DNA from: Methylococcus capsulatus str. Texas = ATCC 19069
Lineage (GTDB): Bacteria; Pseudomonadota; Gammaproteobacteria; Methylococcales; Methylococcaceae
Direction: 5' to 3'
NCBI RefSeq assembly: GCF_000424685.1
Contig: NZ_AUKJ01000003.1
Span: 21,611 to 85,610 of the forward strand
DNA: 64,000 nucleotides
Each line of letters begins with the position of its first letter. Position 1 is the stretch's first letter. The notes beneath the pieces were generated by a model. That model ran no database searches, was not told where the DNA came from, and saw only the letters and a program-made list of their open reading frames with translations. The position numbers were made by a program, and so were the translations under genes. Shown here piece by piece: positions 42,897 to 51,834 of this stretch.

Positions 42897-44291
42897 GTGC
42901 CGGCCGACTGGCTCGCCCGTCCGCGGTTCGTATCCGCATTCTCCATCGTCGTCTTCCTCCTGCTCGCGGCATTCGGCGAGTATGTCGTCCGAATCGAGGC
43001 GGAGCGGCTGCGGGTCATCGCCCAAAACCAGGTGCTCGCCGAGGCTTCGACGATACGGGCACGGCTGGAAGGGGAACTGTACTCCACGCTCTATCTCGCC
43101 AACGGCCTGAGCAGCTATGTATCGGCCCACAAGACCCTCGATCCGGCAGCGGTCAAGATCATCCTGAGCACCGTCTTCGGTTACGGGCGGCATTTGCGCA
43201 ACATCGTGCTGGCGCCGGACAACGAAGTCCGTTTCACCTATCCGCTCAAGGGCAATGAAAAAGTGATCGGCTTCCGCTACCAGGACAACGCCGAGCAATG
43301 GCGGGCGGTCAAACGGGCCATGGAAACCCGCACCACCGTGCTCAGCGGCCCGGTGGACCTGGTCCAGGGCGGACGCGGCCTCATCAGCCGAACCCCGGTG
43401 TTTCTGCCTGACGGCGAGTACTGGGGAATCGTCGCCCTGGTGATCAATATCGACTCGTTGTTCGCCACGATCAACAAGGACCGCCGTCCCGCCAGGATCA
43501 CCTGGGCCTTGCGCAGCAACGACGAGACCGGGGAGAAAGGCCGGATCCTCCTCGGCGACGCCTGGCTGTTCGACCATGACCATGTGAATCTGTCGATCGC
43601 CATCCCCGGCGGTTCCTGGGAACTCGCGGCAACTCCCGCCGAAGGCTGGCGGCCCCCGGGGAAACGCCTGCTCGTCCTGCGCATCGCCACTCTGGCTCTG
43701 TCGGGTCTGATCGCCGCCCTGGTCTTCCTGGTGCTATTCGAGCGCATCCGCATCCAGCATCTGGCCTTGCACGATTCCCTCACCGACCTGCCCAACCGGC
43801 GCCTCCTCGACGACCGGCTCGAACGGGCCATCGCCCAGGCCCGGCGCAACCGTGACGGTTTTGCGCTACTCTACGTCGATCTCGACGACTTCAAACCCAT
43901 CAACGACCGTTTCGGTCATCGGGCCGGCGACCACGTGCTCGTGGAAATCGCCCGGCGGCTCCGCGGTGCGCTGCGCCGCGCCGATACCGTCGCCCGTGTC
44001 GGAGGCGATGAATTCATGCTGATCCTTCCCGGCGCCCGGGGCCGCCATGGGGCGATGACCGTCGTGCAAAAGCTCGCCGGCATCATCTGCCAACCGATCG
44101 GCTATAAAGGTCAGTACCTCAACGTCAGTGCCTCGATCGGCGTCTCGACCTATCCCGAGAACGGCGTGACCGCCGACGCCTTGATCAGCCACGCCGACGG
44201 CTCCATGTACAGATTCAAGCAGCATCGGAAATCGCCCACCGACATCAACGGCAATCAGCGATCAGGGGCGGTCTCGTCCGAAGTTAGCTGA
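42897..44291 (+). CDS. CHASE-domain diguanylate cyclase
   Basis: A 464-residue membrane cyclase starting at GTG. One helix at residues 11-30 (FVSAFSIVVFLLLAAFGEYV), a periplasmic CHASE domain (TIRARLEGELYSTLYLANGL through VFLPDGEYWGIVALVINIDS), a second helix near 270, then GGDEF: HDSLTDLPNRRLLDDRLERA and ARVGGDEFMLILPGARG. GGDEF is canonical. The extracytoplasmic ligand is unknown. Confidence 0.9.
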   Translation: MPADWLARPRFVSAFSIVVFLLLAAFGEYVVRIEAERLRVIAQNQVLAEASTIRARLEGELYSTLYLANGLSSYVSAHKTLDPAAVKIILSTVFGYGRHLRNIVLAPDNEVRFTYPLKGNEKVIGFRYQDNAEQWRAVKRAMETRTTVLSGPVDLVQGGRGLISRTPVFLPDGEYWGIVALVINIDSLFATINKDRRPARITWALRSNDETGEKGRILLGDAWLFDHDHVNLSIAIPGGSWELAATPAEGWRPPGKRLLVLRIATLALSGLIAALVFLVLFERIRIQHLALHDSLTDLPNRRLLDDRLERAIAQARRNRDGFALLYVDLDDFKPINDRFGHRAGDHVLVEIARRLRGALRRADTVARVGGDEFMLILPGARGRHGAMTVVQKLAGIICQPIGYKGQYLNVSASIGVSTYPENGVTADALISHADGSMYRFKQHRKSPTDINGNQRSGAVSSEVS

Positions 44292-44403
44292 AATCCGGCT
44301 CAGCCGGCCATTCGACTTCCGCCATCCTTTTACAGCGCTGAAATCTCCCGGTCATTTGTCAGAATGACAATCCTATAGCGACGCCCCCGGGTTACCGTTC
44401 TCT

Positions 44404-45807
44404 ATGGCAAGACTCGACGCTCACACATCCCGCCGGCTCCCCGCACCCGGCGGGAATGAATCTCGGAAAACCCTCCGTTCGCTGCTCCCGCACTGGGCTG
44501 CCGCCGGCATCGGGCTGGGAACCATCGTGCTCGGCGCTCCAGGCCATGCGGATACGAGCGGCGCCTACTATGAGAGTTTCGGAGATTTCCTGCGACAAAC
44601 CAAGTTCCACGGCAACCTCCGCAGCTACTATTTTTCCCGCACCTATACGGGCGAAGCGACGAACCAATACGCGTACTCCTTGGGGGGCTATGCCGGTCTG
44701 CTCACCGCGCCGCTTTATCATTTTCAGGCCGGCCTGACGCTGGGAGCCGGCAACAGCCTCGGTCTCAACCCGGCCAATCCGGCCGCGGTCGATACAACCC
44801 TGCCGGGCGGCACCGTCTGGGTACTGACCGAAGCGTTCCTGCAATACAGACACAAGTATTTGACCTTGCGCGGGCCGGACCAGATTCTGGACACGCCTTG
44901 GATAAACCCGTCCGATTCGCGCATAAAACCGTCGGCATACCGCGCTTTCTATGGTGAACTCACGCCGTTCGCCGATCATGCCCCGCTGAAGGGTTTGAGT
45001 TTCGTTGGCCTGCGTGTGTTCGAATTCAACGGGCGAGCGGAAGGATCGTTCTCTCCGACCAATCTTTATTTTCCAGGACACGCCGGGGGCTCACCGGTCT
45101 CGGCGTTGTACGGTAAGAGCACCCCGGGCGCTTTGGCATTCGGGCTGAAATACGGTAGCCCGGGAAAACCGCTGACGGCCCAGCTCTGGTATAACAAATT
45201 CATCGATTTCTCCCAGCTCCTATGGTTTGACGGCTCCTTTGTCCACAAAACCGGCACCGGCTTCGATCCACTCTTCGGTTTTCAGTTCGGGAGCCAGTGG
45301 AGCGACGGGAACAACCTGCTGGCACAGGTGGGACGGGGCGCAGCCGGAAATATTCAAATCTACGGCTTACTGGCAGGCATCGATACCCCCTATGTGCGCC
45401 TGACCGCATCTTACAATGGCATTACCAGGCAAAACGGGGCCTTCGGCAACGGCGCACTGCTTTCGCCATACACGACCGGCTATGCAACCGACTATCTATA
45501 CACCACGCAGATGATAGGCGGCATGATCGAAATGCAATCCCCGGGGAGCGCATTCAAGGTGGCAGCGACCTCATATCTCATGGACAAGCAGATCAAGGTC
45601 CTGGTGTCCTATGGCGGCTATTACATCACGCCCACCAGCACCTTCACCTCCAATCCCTACGAAACCGATGTCGACGTAACCTACAGCTTTCCAAAATCAT
45701 CGGGCCTGGACGGATTGTCCATCCGAAACCGGTTCGGCTGGCAGAATGGCAACATCCAAAGGCAGGATTTCTTTTATAACCGTCTCCAGATCCAATACCA
45801 GTTCTGA
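44404..45807 (+). CDS. OprD-like outer-membrane porin
   Basis: A 467-residue beta-barrel. Long N-terminus with signal (HWAAAGIGLGTIVLGAPGHA). ESFGDFLRQTKFHGNLRSYY and FSRTYTGEATNQYAYSLGGY are the opening strands of OprD-family porins. The protein ends FFYNRLQIQYQF with C-terminal Phe. Composition is slightly less GC-rich than the mean. Substrate not predictable. Followed by two lipoprotein genes in the same direction with gaps of 14 and 49 bp. Confidence 0.8.
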   Translation: MARLDAHTSRRLPAPGGNESRKTLRSLLPHWAAAGIGLGTIVLGAPGHADTSGAYYESFGDFLRQTKFHGNLRSYYFSRTYTGEATNQYAYSLGGYAGLLTAPLYHFQAGLTLGAGNSLGLNPANPAAVDTTLPGGTVWVLTEAFLQYRHKYLTLRGPDQILDTPWINPSDSRIKPSAYRAFYGELTPFADHAPLKGLSFVGLRVFEFNGRAEGSFSPTNLYFPGHAGGSPVSALYGKSTPGALAFGLKYGSPGKPLTAQLWYNKFIDFSQLLWFDGSFVHKTGTGFDPLFGFQFGSQWSDGNNLLAQVGRGAAGNIQIYGLLAGIDTPYVRLTASYNGITRQNGAFGNGALLSPYTTGYATDYLYTTQMIGGMIEMQSPGSAFKVAATSYLMDKQIKVLVSYGGYYITPTSTFTSNPYETDVDVTYSFPKSSGLDGLSIRNRFGWQNGNIQRQDFFYNRLQIQYQF

Positions 45808-45821
45808 CAGAGGTCGCTGCA

Positions 45822-46538
45822 ATGTTCCCTGAAAAGAGTCGCGGTCCGATTGCCTGTCTCCTGAGCGCCGGCTTTGGAGTCATCGGATGCACGGAGCCCT
45901 CCCCAAAACCCGCCGCCAGCGAGTACCCGGCGGCCCTGTCCACCACAGCGGCCGGGGATGACACCGCCAGACCCCTTTCCGCTGGCACTGGAAAGTCCGC
46001 GCCGAAACCGGCCCTCATCCGTGCGCGGGCCTTCGAAGGAACGGTCAAGGCCATTCACCCTGCCGTCCGCCAAGTGGTATTCCTGCTCGCCGATGGAAAG
46101 CGGGTCACCGTAACGGTCAGCCCCCGGGCGGGCAGCCTCGCTGACCTGCGTGTCGGCGATCTCGTCACGTTTGAACTGGCCGAGACGGTGGAAATCGTGA
46201 GAAACGACGACCATCATCCGGAAACTGGAGAAATCGTCATGCATCCCGTGCCTGGCAGCATGCAAGAACGCGAGTATTTCAATCCTTACTACCACCGGGA
46301 CGGCATGTCCGCCGCCAAGCGCCACGAATCTCACTGGAGCGGAATCATCGAGATTCCATCCTGGGTGGTCTCCTACGATTCCCAATCGCGCCTAATCACC
46401 CTCAAAAGCCGTGAGGGCCGGGTATTCAGCGTACGCGTGACGCCGGAAGCCGGAAGGCCTGACGAATATACACCCGGAGAAGCCGTCGTCGCCCGCTTCA
46501 AGGAAGTAGAGGACGTTACCGTGATCAGGCCACGCTGA
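45822..46538 (+). CDS. Lipoprotein of unknown function
   Basis: A 238-residue protein. MFPEKSRGPIACLLSAGFGV IGC: the Cys at 23 in VIGC suggests lipidation. Two similar beta domains: RAFEGTVKAIHPAVRQVVFL with TVSPRAGSLADLRVGDLVTF, and HWSGIIEIPSWVVSYDSQSR with RVTPEAGRPDEYTPGEAVVA. Each looks like a small OB-like barrel with 'V.V.P.AG...D...GD.V'. The internal duplication is visible by eye. No family name recalled. Confidence 0.7.
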   Translation: MFPEKSRGPIACLLSAGFGVIGCTEPSPKPAASEYPAALSTTAAGDDTARPLSAGTGKSAPKPALIRARAFEGTVKAIHPAVRQVVFLLADGKRVTVTVSPRAGSLADLRVGDLVTFELAETVEIVRNDDHHPETGEIVMHPVPGSMQEREYFNPYYHRDGMSAAKRHESHWSGIIEIPSWVVSYDSQSRLITLKSREGRVFSVRVTPEAGRPDEYTPGEAVVARFKEVEDVTVIRPR

Positions 46539-46587
46539 TGCAGGCGCGGTCGATCCCGGTCAGAACATGAACACAGGTGGACCCACC

Positions 46588-47100
46588 ATGAAACCGCTCC
46601 ATATGCTTTTTTCCCTGCTCGGTTTATCCGCATGTGCGATGGATACTTTTACGACGGGGGTACCGGTTGACGAGCTGGAAAAAGTAAGTGGGGAAAAGCC
46701 TGCGCACCATGCTCGAAACGTCGATGGCGTCGACATATGGACCACGGGCGCGCCCGATAGGAAATACAAGATACTGGGGATGATCCACGACGTCCGGCGG
46801 AACGTCCCCTGGCGAACCCAGACCTATCTCAGCGACCTAGCTCAGGCCACGAAAAAAGCCGGGGGCGACGCCGCCATCATCATCATCGCCGACAGCAAGC
46901 TAGTCTACAAAATGGGGATGGGGTGCGACGCCTCGGTGGAAACCACCGAAAAATGCATACATGCCCAGGGAGCATCGCTCAGCGGCGCCGCCCCCGGCGA
47001 GGAGGCCACCATTTACAGCGAGAATATTGAATCGACGTCGGTCCCCCTCGAATACAAGGACTCGAGGGTCCTGGTCATCAAATATCTGGACACGAAATAG
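46588..47100 (+). CDS. Lipoprotein of unknown function
   Basis: A 170-residue protein. MKPLHMLFSLLGLSACAMD has the lipobox LSAC. The central section YKILGMIHDVRRNVPWRTQT and KKAGGDAAIIIIADSKLVYK resembles small YbjQ-like/heavy-metal-binding-type folds in outline (GGDAII), but this is uncertain. AGGTGG precedes the ATG at 46588. Last gene of the porin-lipoprotein set. Confidence 0.7.
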   Translation: MKPLHMLFSLLGLSACAMDTFTTGVPVDELEKVSGEKPAHHARNVDGVDIWTTGAPDRKYKILGMIHDVRRNVPWRTQTYLSDLAQATKKAGGDAAIIIIADSKLVYKMGMGCDASVETTEKCIHAQGASLSGAAPGEEATIYSENIESTSVPLEYKDSRVLVIKYLDTK

Positions 47101-47131
47101 GCCGGGAGGAAAGGCACCGCATCCCGGGCCA

Positions 47132-47434
47132 TCACGAACCTTCCAGCTTCCCCCAGATGCCGGATGGCGGCTTCCGCGCCGGACGCGAATGGCCGAACTC
47201 CGGCCGGTACGACGTCGGCCCGGCGGCGGTTTCCGTAACGACGAACCCCTGCTTCTCCAGCGCATCCAGCCGGATCCCCGCCTCCTCCTCCGGCATTTCG
47301 AACCGCTCGGCGACTTCGCGGGCGGAAGCCGAGCCCTGGCGCATCAGCCATTGGAGAACCCGGCGCTCGGCGGGCGACAGCGCGAGCAGGTCGCCGGCCC
47401 TGAAACCGGGGGATGAAGGACTCTCCGATACCAT
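47132..47434 (-). CDS. Winged-helix protein of the MinD module
   Basis: A 100-residue protein with a single helix-turn-helix/winged-helix domain: LLALSPAERRVLQWLMRQGS, then SAREVAERFEMPEEEAGIRL and DALEKQGFVVTETAAGPTSY. No sensor domain. It is the third gene of a set with the MinD-like ATPase (35 bp upstream) and the cache-HAMP sensor. Likely DNA- or protein-binding output of the module. Confidence 0.75.
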   Translation of the reverse strand: MVSESPSSPGFRAGDLLALSPAERRVLQWLMRQGSASAREVAERFEMPEEEAGIRLDALEKQGFVVTETAAGPTSYRPEFGHSRPARKPPSGIWGKLEGS

Positions 47435-47469
47435 CTCGGATTCCTCTCTGCGAAACCGGCAGCGCCCGG

Positions 47470-48237
47470 TCAAGCGGCGTCGATCCGCTGTGCCGCCGCT
47501 TCCAGTACGGAAGTCACGGGGTGATCGGGATTCGCCAGGGCGAAGATGTCGCCGCTGCCCAGAATGGCGACGTCGCCCGAGAGGGGCAGGACGCCGAGCA
47601 CCGGCACATGGTAGGTCGACTCGACCCGCTGCTTCAGCGCCGTGAAGTCCCGCGGATTGATCGCCTTGTTGACCAGCATGAACGTCTGCTCCACCTCGAG
47701 CTGGCGCGCCAGTTCGACCGTGATCGCCGTGCCCTGGTAGTCCTGCTGGTCGGGACGCAGGATCAGCAGCAGGATGTCGGAAATGGCGATCGACAGCAGG
47801 GTTTCCTCGTTGACGCCGGGATGGGTGTCGATCAGCAGATGGGTGAGTTCCAGCCGCTCCATCAGTTCCTGGAATCCGCTGTTGAGGAGACCGACGTCGT
47901 AGCCGTCGCGCAGGATCCGGGTGATCTCTCCTGTGCGCATGCTGCCCGGTATCAGGTGCAGGGAGCCGGCATCCTTCAACCGACGCCCTTCCAGCACGCC
48001 GCTGACGTCGTAGGCGGCCTCCTCGATCCGGCATTTTCCCCACAGGTAATCGTTCAACGCATAGCGGAACCGCTCCGGCGAGAGGTTGAACAGGACATGG
48101 ATGCCCGGTGACTGGATGTCCGTGTCGACGATGCCGACGCGCTTGCCGAGGCGGGCCAGTAGCGCGGCGAGGTTCGCCGTCACGTTGGACTTGCCGGTGC
48201 CGCCGCGAAAGGAATGTACGGATATGATCTTTCCCAC
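47470..48237 (-). CDS. MinD/ParA-like ATPase with variant signature motif
   Basis: A 255-residue SIMIBI ATPase. The deviant Walker A is HSFRGGTGKSNVTANLAALL at residues 8-27. The signature Lys of KGGxGK(T/S) is Arg (R11), while Lys16 is kept. VGIVDTDIQSPGIHVLFNL is the Walker A' region, and LTHLLIDTHPGVNEETLLSI Walker B. DTDIQSPGIHVLF rather than DLDPQ is typical of an uncharacterised MinD-like group. No C-terminal membrane-targeting helix is obvious. Its genomic partner is a cache-HAMP sensor. Confidence 0.85.
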   Translation of the reverse strand: MGKIISVHSFRGGTGKSNVTANLAALLARLGKRVGIVDTDIQSPGIHVLFNLSPERFRYALNDYLWGKCRIEEAAYDVSGVLEGRRLKDAGSLHLIPGSMRTGEITRILRDGYDVGLLNSGFQELMERLELTHLLIDTHPGVNEETLLSIAISDILLLILRPDQQDYQGTAITVELARQLEVEQTFMLVNKAINPRDFTALKQRVESTYHVPVLGVLPLSGDVAILGSGDIFALANPDHPVTSVLEAAAQRIDAA

Positions 48238-48297
48238 GACTGAAGTCCTCGAAGGTACGAACCGTTTGCGGCGGCCCGAGGCCGCCGCCGTCGAATG

Positions 48298-49767
48298 TCA
48301 AGGGTCATGCTCGGCGAAAGCCTGCGCCGAGGGTTCCGCGGCGCGTTTCCGCTCCTCTCGGATGCGCGTGGCCTTGGCTTTCAGATCGGCAAAGAATTCG
48401 GTGTCGGCGATTTGCCTGATCTTGGCCTGCGTGTCGGCCTCGTCGATGTTGACCCGAAGCTGCTCCAGCTGGGCCTCGAGCAGATCGTGACGGGCCCGCA
48501 CTTCCAGGACCATGCGCAGGAAGACGTGGGCCAGTTCACCGAATTCGTTGCGCCGCCGGGTGTCACGCTCGAGCTGGCGGATGTCGAGGTGCCGCGCGTC
48601 GAGTTCGTCTTTTTCCAATGCCGCCGCCACCTTACCCAAGGTGAGGATGGGACGGATCATCCCGGCGGCCGTCCATGAACCGACGGCGACCGCCAGCACC
48701 AAGAGACCCAGCGACAGCCAGGCGGCCGAATGGATGCCGGTGATGAGATTTTCGATCAAGTCGCTCTCCTCGATCACCACCGCCAGTCGCCAGTCGAGGC
48801 CGAGACCGGCGAACTGCCGGTCGGTGAGGAGATGATCGGTATGCACATAATTGTGCTGCTCGCCGCGCACGTATCTGAACGATTCGGCGTCCGGGACCGC
48901 GAGGAAACCATAGCGCTCGCCGATGTAGCCGGCCGTGGCGCGAATGATGGGATCGCTGCTTGCGGTTGCAAGCGGTAGCCGCCCCGCAATCGGGCCCGGG
49001 AACGAGCCGCGCGAGCCGGCAATCAGATGGCCTTCGGCAAAGAAGAGGAAAGCGATGGACGAATTCGGCAGATGGAGATTCTGGAGATAACGGCCGATGC
49101 CGGCCAGATAGATGTCGGACGAGACCACCGCCCTGGGCCTGCCATGCGCGTCATAGACAGGCTCGGCCACCGTCACGACCGGCGCCGACCCTTGCAGGAG
49201 CGGGCTGAAATGGATCGGCGAGACGACCAGGCCGCCCTTGGCCAGCGCATCCCGATAGTATGCCTCGGTACGGGGATCGTAGGCCGCCTCCTGCACCTCC
49301 AGCGGCATGCCCCCCTTCCCGTAATTCTCCAGCAGACGCCATTCGACTCCGCCGCCCCGCCGGATATCCGACACTTTGACCACCTTCTTGCCATATTCCC
49401 TGCGGTCGAACCGGAGGTTCTGACCGGCGGAATTGGCAATGCTGAGATTCGCCCAGCGCGTCATCTGAGCCTGGGTCCACACGCCGTTCGAGAGCTTCTT
49501 CACCAGCCGCGGCTCCAACAGATCGTCGAGCGGCAGATCCGGCCGGCCTCTGAGGCTGTCCGCGTAAACCTGGGTCAGATCGATGGGCTGTGACAGAAAA
49601 CGGTAGAGCTGGTCGTCGATCATATTCCCGATCAGTTCGAGGATTTCCTTGGCGGTGTCCTGCGCCTCCCGCATGTGACTGACATAGGCGATGGCCCCCG
49701 TCAACCCCACGGCGACGAATATCTGCAAGGCAAAAATCAAGGGGAATACGACCCGGATCGATGTCAT
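48298..49767 (-). CDS. dCache-HAMP membrane sensor without output domain
   Basis: A 489-residue protein. Helix 1 is RVVFPLIFALQIFVAVGLTG near the N-terminus; a large periplasmic double-Cache-like domain spans about 35-340 (AYYRDALAKGGLVVSPIHFS, VAEPVYDAHGRPRAVVSSDI); helix 2 is AAWLSLGLLVLAVAVGSWTA. A HAMP domain (MIRPILTLGKVAAALEKDEL) and a coiled coil (RMVLEVRARHDLLEAQLEQL) follow. No GGDEF, kinase or methyl-accepting domain follows; the tail is short and charged. The signal presumably passes to the MinD-like ATPase encoded 60 bp downstream. Confidence 0.83.
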   Translation of the reverse strand: MTSIRVVFPLIFALQIFVAVGLTGAIAYVSHMREAQDTAKEILELIGNMIDDQLYRFLSQPIDLTQVYADSLRGRPDLPLDDLLEPRLVKKLSNGVWTQAQMTRWANLSIANSAGQNLRFDRREYGKKVVKVSDIRRGGGVEWRLLENYGKGGMPLEVQEAAYDPRTEAYYRDALAKGGLVVSPIHFSPLLQGSAPVVTVAEPVYDAHGRPRAVVSSDIYLAGIGRYLQNLHLPNSSIAFLFFAEGHLIAGSRGSFPGPIAGRLPLATASSDPIIRATAGYIGERYGFLAVPDAESFRYVRGEQHNYVHTDHLLTDRQFAGLGLDWRLAVVIEESDLIENLITGIHSAAWLSLGLLVLAVAVGSWTAAGMIRPILTLGKVAAALEKDELDARHLDIRQLERDTRRRNEFGELAHVFLRMVLEVRARHDLLEAQLEQLRVNIDEADTQAKIRQIADTEFFADLKAKATRIREERKRAAEPSAQAFAEHDP

Positions 49768-49810
49768 TCACGCTCTTCCGGCAGCCACCGACGTGGGCTG
49801 GACAGGGTGC

Positions 49811-51832
49811 CTAGGCCGGCCCGGCGTGTCCCGAATGGCCGCCGAGAATGCCATCGACACCGGCGCGGCCGCGTTTGCGCCAGGGAATACCCAACAGGCC
49901 CTCATCGTCCCGCAGCGTGGTCCGCTCTATCTCCGGATCCCGGCGCTCGCCCGAATAAAGCGGCCGCATGCCGTTGAGACAGGCCAGAAGCGCCGCCCCG
50001 TTGTTGACGACGACCGCGCCGACCGTACTCAGATCGAAGAAGATCCCGCCGGCCACCACGGCGATGTTGGCGGCGGTAACCGCCACGATGTTCCGGTGCA
50101 CCAGACGCATCGCCTCGCGGGCGGTCTCGATGCCGTAACACAGGCCCTGGAGGCCGTCGTCGAGCAGCACCACGTCCGCGGTCTCCCGGGCCAGATCGGT
50201 GGCCTGCTGGAAGGAGACCGCCACGTCGGCGCGGCTCATGGCGGGTGCATCGTTGATGCCGTCGCCCACATAGGCGACCGCCTCGTGCTTCCGGCGCAAT
50301 CTGCGCAGCACCTCCACCTTGTGCTCGGGAGACGCCTCCGCGAAGGTGCAGCCCGGCCTGATGCCGAGCTGGTAGGCCACCGCGTTCGCGGACTTGCTGG
50401 TGTCACCGGTCAGCAGGTAACACGTAATACCCATCCGCCTCAAGGTCTCGATGGTGACCGCGCTTTCCCGTCGCAGGGCATTGCTGAAGAAAATCGCGCC
50501 CAGGACCTCGCGATCGCGGACGACGTAGCGGATCGAGCGGTTGAGGATGACGCCGTCGTGCCGACGGTGATACCCGGCGTCCACCGGAATGCCGCGTGAC
50601 GCCAAGAACTGGAACGTCCCCACGATGATTTCAGCCCCATCCACCTTGGCCAAGACGCCGGAATCGGAGTAGTCGAGCGGATCGCTGGCCGTCAGCGCGA
50701 CACCTCTCGTTTCGGCATGCGAGACCAGGGCGGCGCTGAACGGCAGCAGCACGTAGCGGCTCGCCGAAGCCGCCCAGTACAGCAGCTCGGCTTCAGAGAC
50801 CGAAGACAGGGAGGTTTCCAGCGCACCAACCTCCACGCCGCGCTCGGTCAGTGTCCCGGTCTTGTCGAATACCACCGCATCCACCTTGGCCAACTGCTCC
50901 AGCGCGTGTCCGCTGCGGATCAGAATCCGGTTCCGGGCGGCGTGATGGAGCGAAGCCAGCACCGGGACCGGCGCACTGATACCGATACCCTGGGCGAAAT
51001 CCAATTGCAGCGGCGCCATGGCCCGGGAGAGGTTGGCGGTCGCCGCGAACACCAGCGCGCTGGCCCCGATCGCCGGCAGCACCGCCTGGTTGCCGATCTC
51101 TTCCATGTAATTGCTGATACGGGTCTCCTTCCAGGACCGCTCCTCGATCGTTTCGGCCAGCTGCGCCATCCGCGTTTCCGCCCCCAGCCGGCGCATCTCC
51201 ACTACCAAGCGCCCCTGGGTCAGGAGGGAGGCCGCATAGACTTCGTCCGAAACTCCGCGCGGCACCAGCCTGGCCCCTCCCAGCAGATCGTGCTCGTCGA
51301 TCAGCCCGTCACCGCCCACCACGACGCCATCGCCGGGCACCCGGTCGCCGGGTCCCAGGATCACCTGGTCACCCGCCCGCAAATCCTTCGCCAGAACCAG
51401 GCGCCGGCGTCCCTTACGCTCGATCCAGTACTGCCGGTTGGGAACCCTGTCGGGCTTGCGCCGCTCGCCGGTGATGGCGGTCAGATCTCTCAGGACACGG
51501 GCGGTCTCGGTGAGACAGATGGCCAGGGCGGGCGCCAACGCCTCGCCCGTCGCGCCATGAACCAGGACCCAGAGCGAATCGAGGAGGTCGGCGTTGGGGC
51601 GTCCGGTCCTTTTCAGATAGGCGAGGGTACGCTTCCACAAGGGAAAAGCGGCGCGCGCGAGGACGATGCCGACGACGGCGGGGGCGAACGGCCATTCCAG
51701 GGGCGTGGCAACCACCGATATGCCCAGAGCCAGGACCGGATATTTGAACCGCTCGCCGTAATCGATCGTGGGCTGCACCGCCGCGGTCTCGTCCCCCGCG
51801 GCGGCCGTTCCGCCCTGGCACCGGGGAGGCAC
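49811..51832 (-). CDS. Divergent P1B-like metal-transporting ATPase
   Basis: A 673-residue P-type ATPase. Phosphorylation motif VVFDKTGTLTERG, actuator GPGDRVPGDGVVVGG, hinge YVGDGINDAPAMSRADVAVS. Topology suits P1B pumps without an N-terminal metal-binding domain. Two hallmark motifs are altered. The helix-6 metal site, normally CPC/SPC, reads GIGISAPVPVLASLHHAARN. The HP motif of the nucleotide domain reads RYVLLPFSAALVSHAETRG (LP in place of HP). Metal specificity is therefore unclear. Start is GTG, 2 bp after the stop of the MAT-like gene. Confidence 0.82.
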   Translation of the reverse strand: MPPRCQGGTAAAGDETAAVQPTIDYGERFKYPVLALGISVVATPLEWPFAPAVVGIVLARAAFPLWKRTLAYLKRTGRPNADLLDSLWVLVHGATGEALAPALAICLTETARVLRDLTAITGERRKPDRVPNRQYWIERKGRRRLVLAKDLRAGDQVILGPGDRVPGDGVVVGGDGLIDEHDLLGGARLVPRGVSDEVYAASLLTQGRLVVEMRRLGAETRMAQLAETIEERSWKETRISNYMEEIGNQAVLPAIGASALVFAATANLSRAMAPLQLDFAQGIGISAPVPVLASLHHAARNRILIRSGHALEQLAKVDAVVFDKTGTLTERGVEVGALETSLSSVSEAELLYWAASASRYVLLPFSAALVSHAETRGVALTASDPLDYSDSGVLAKVDGAEIIVGTFQFLASRGIPVDAGYHRRHDGVILNRSIRYVVRDREVLGAIFFSNALRRESAVTIETLRRMGITCYLLTGDTSKSANAVAYQLGIRPGCTFAEASPEHKVEVLRRLRRKHEAVAYVGDGINDAPAMSRADVAVSFQQATDLARETADVVLLDDGLQGLCYGIETAREAMRLVHRNIVAVTAANIAVVAGGIFFDLSTVGAVVVNNGAALLACLNGMRPLYSGERRDPEIERTTLRDDEGLLGIPWRKRGRAGVDGILGGHSGHAGPA

Positions 51833-51834
51833 GC

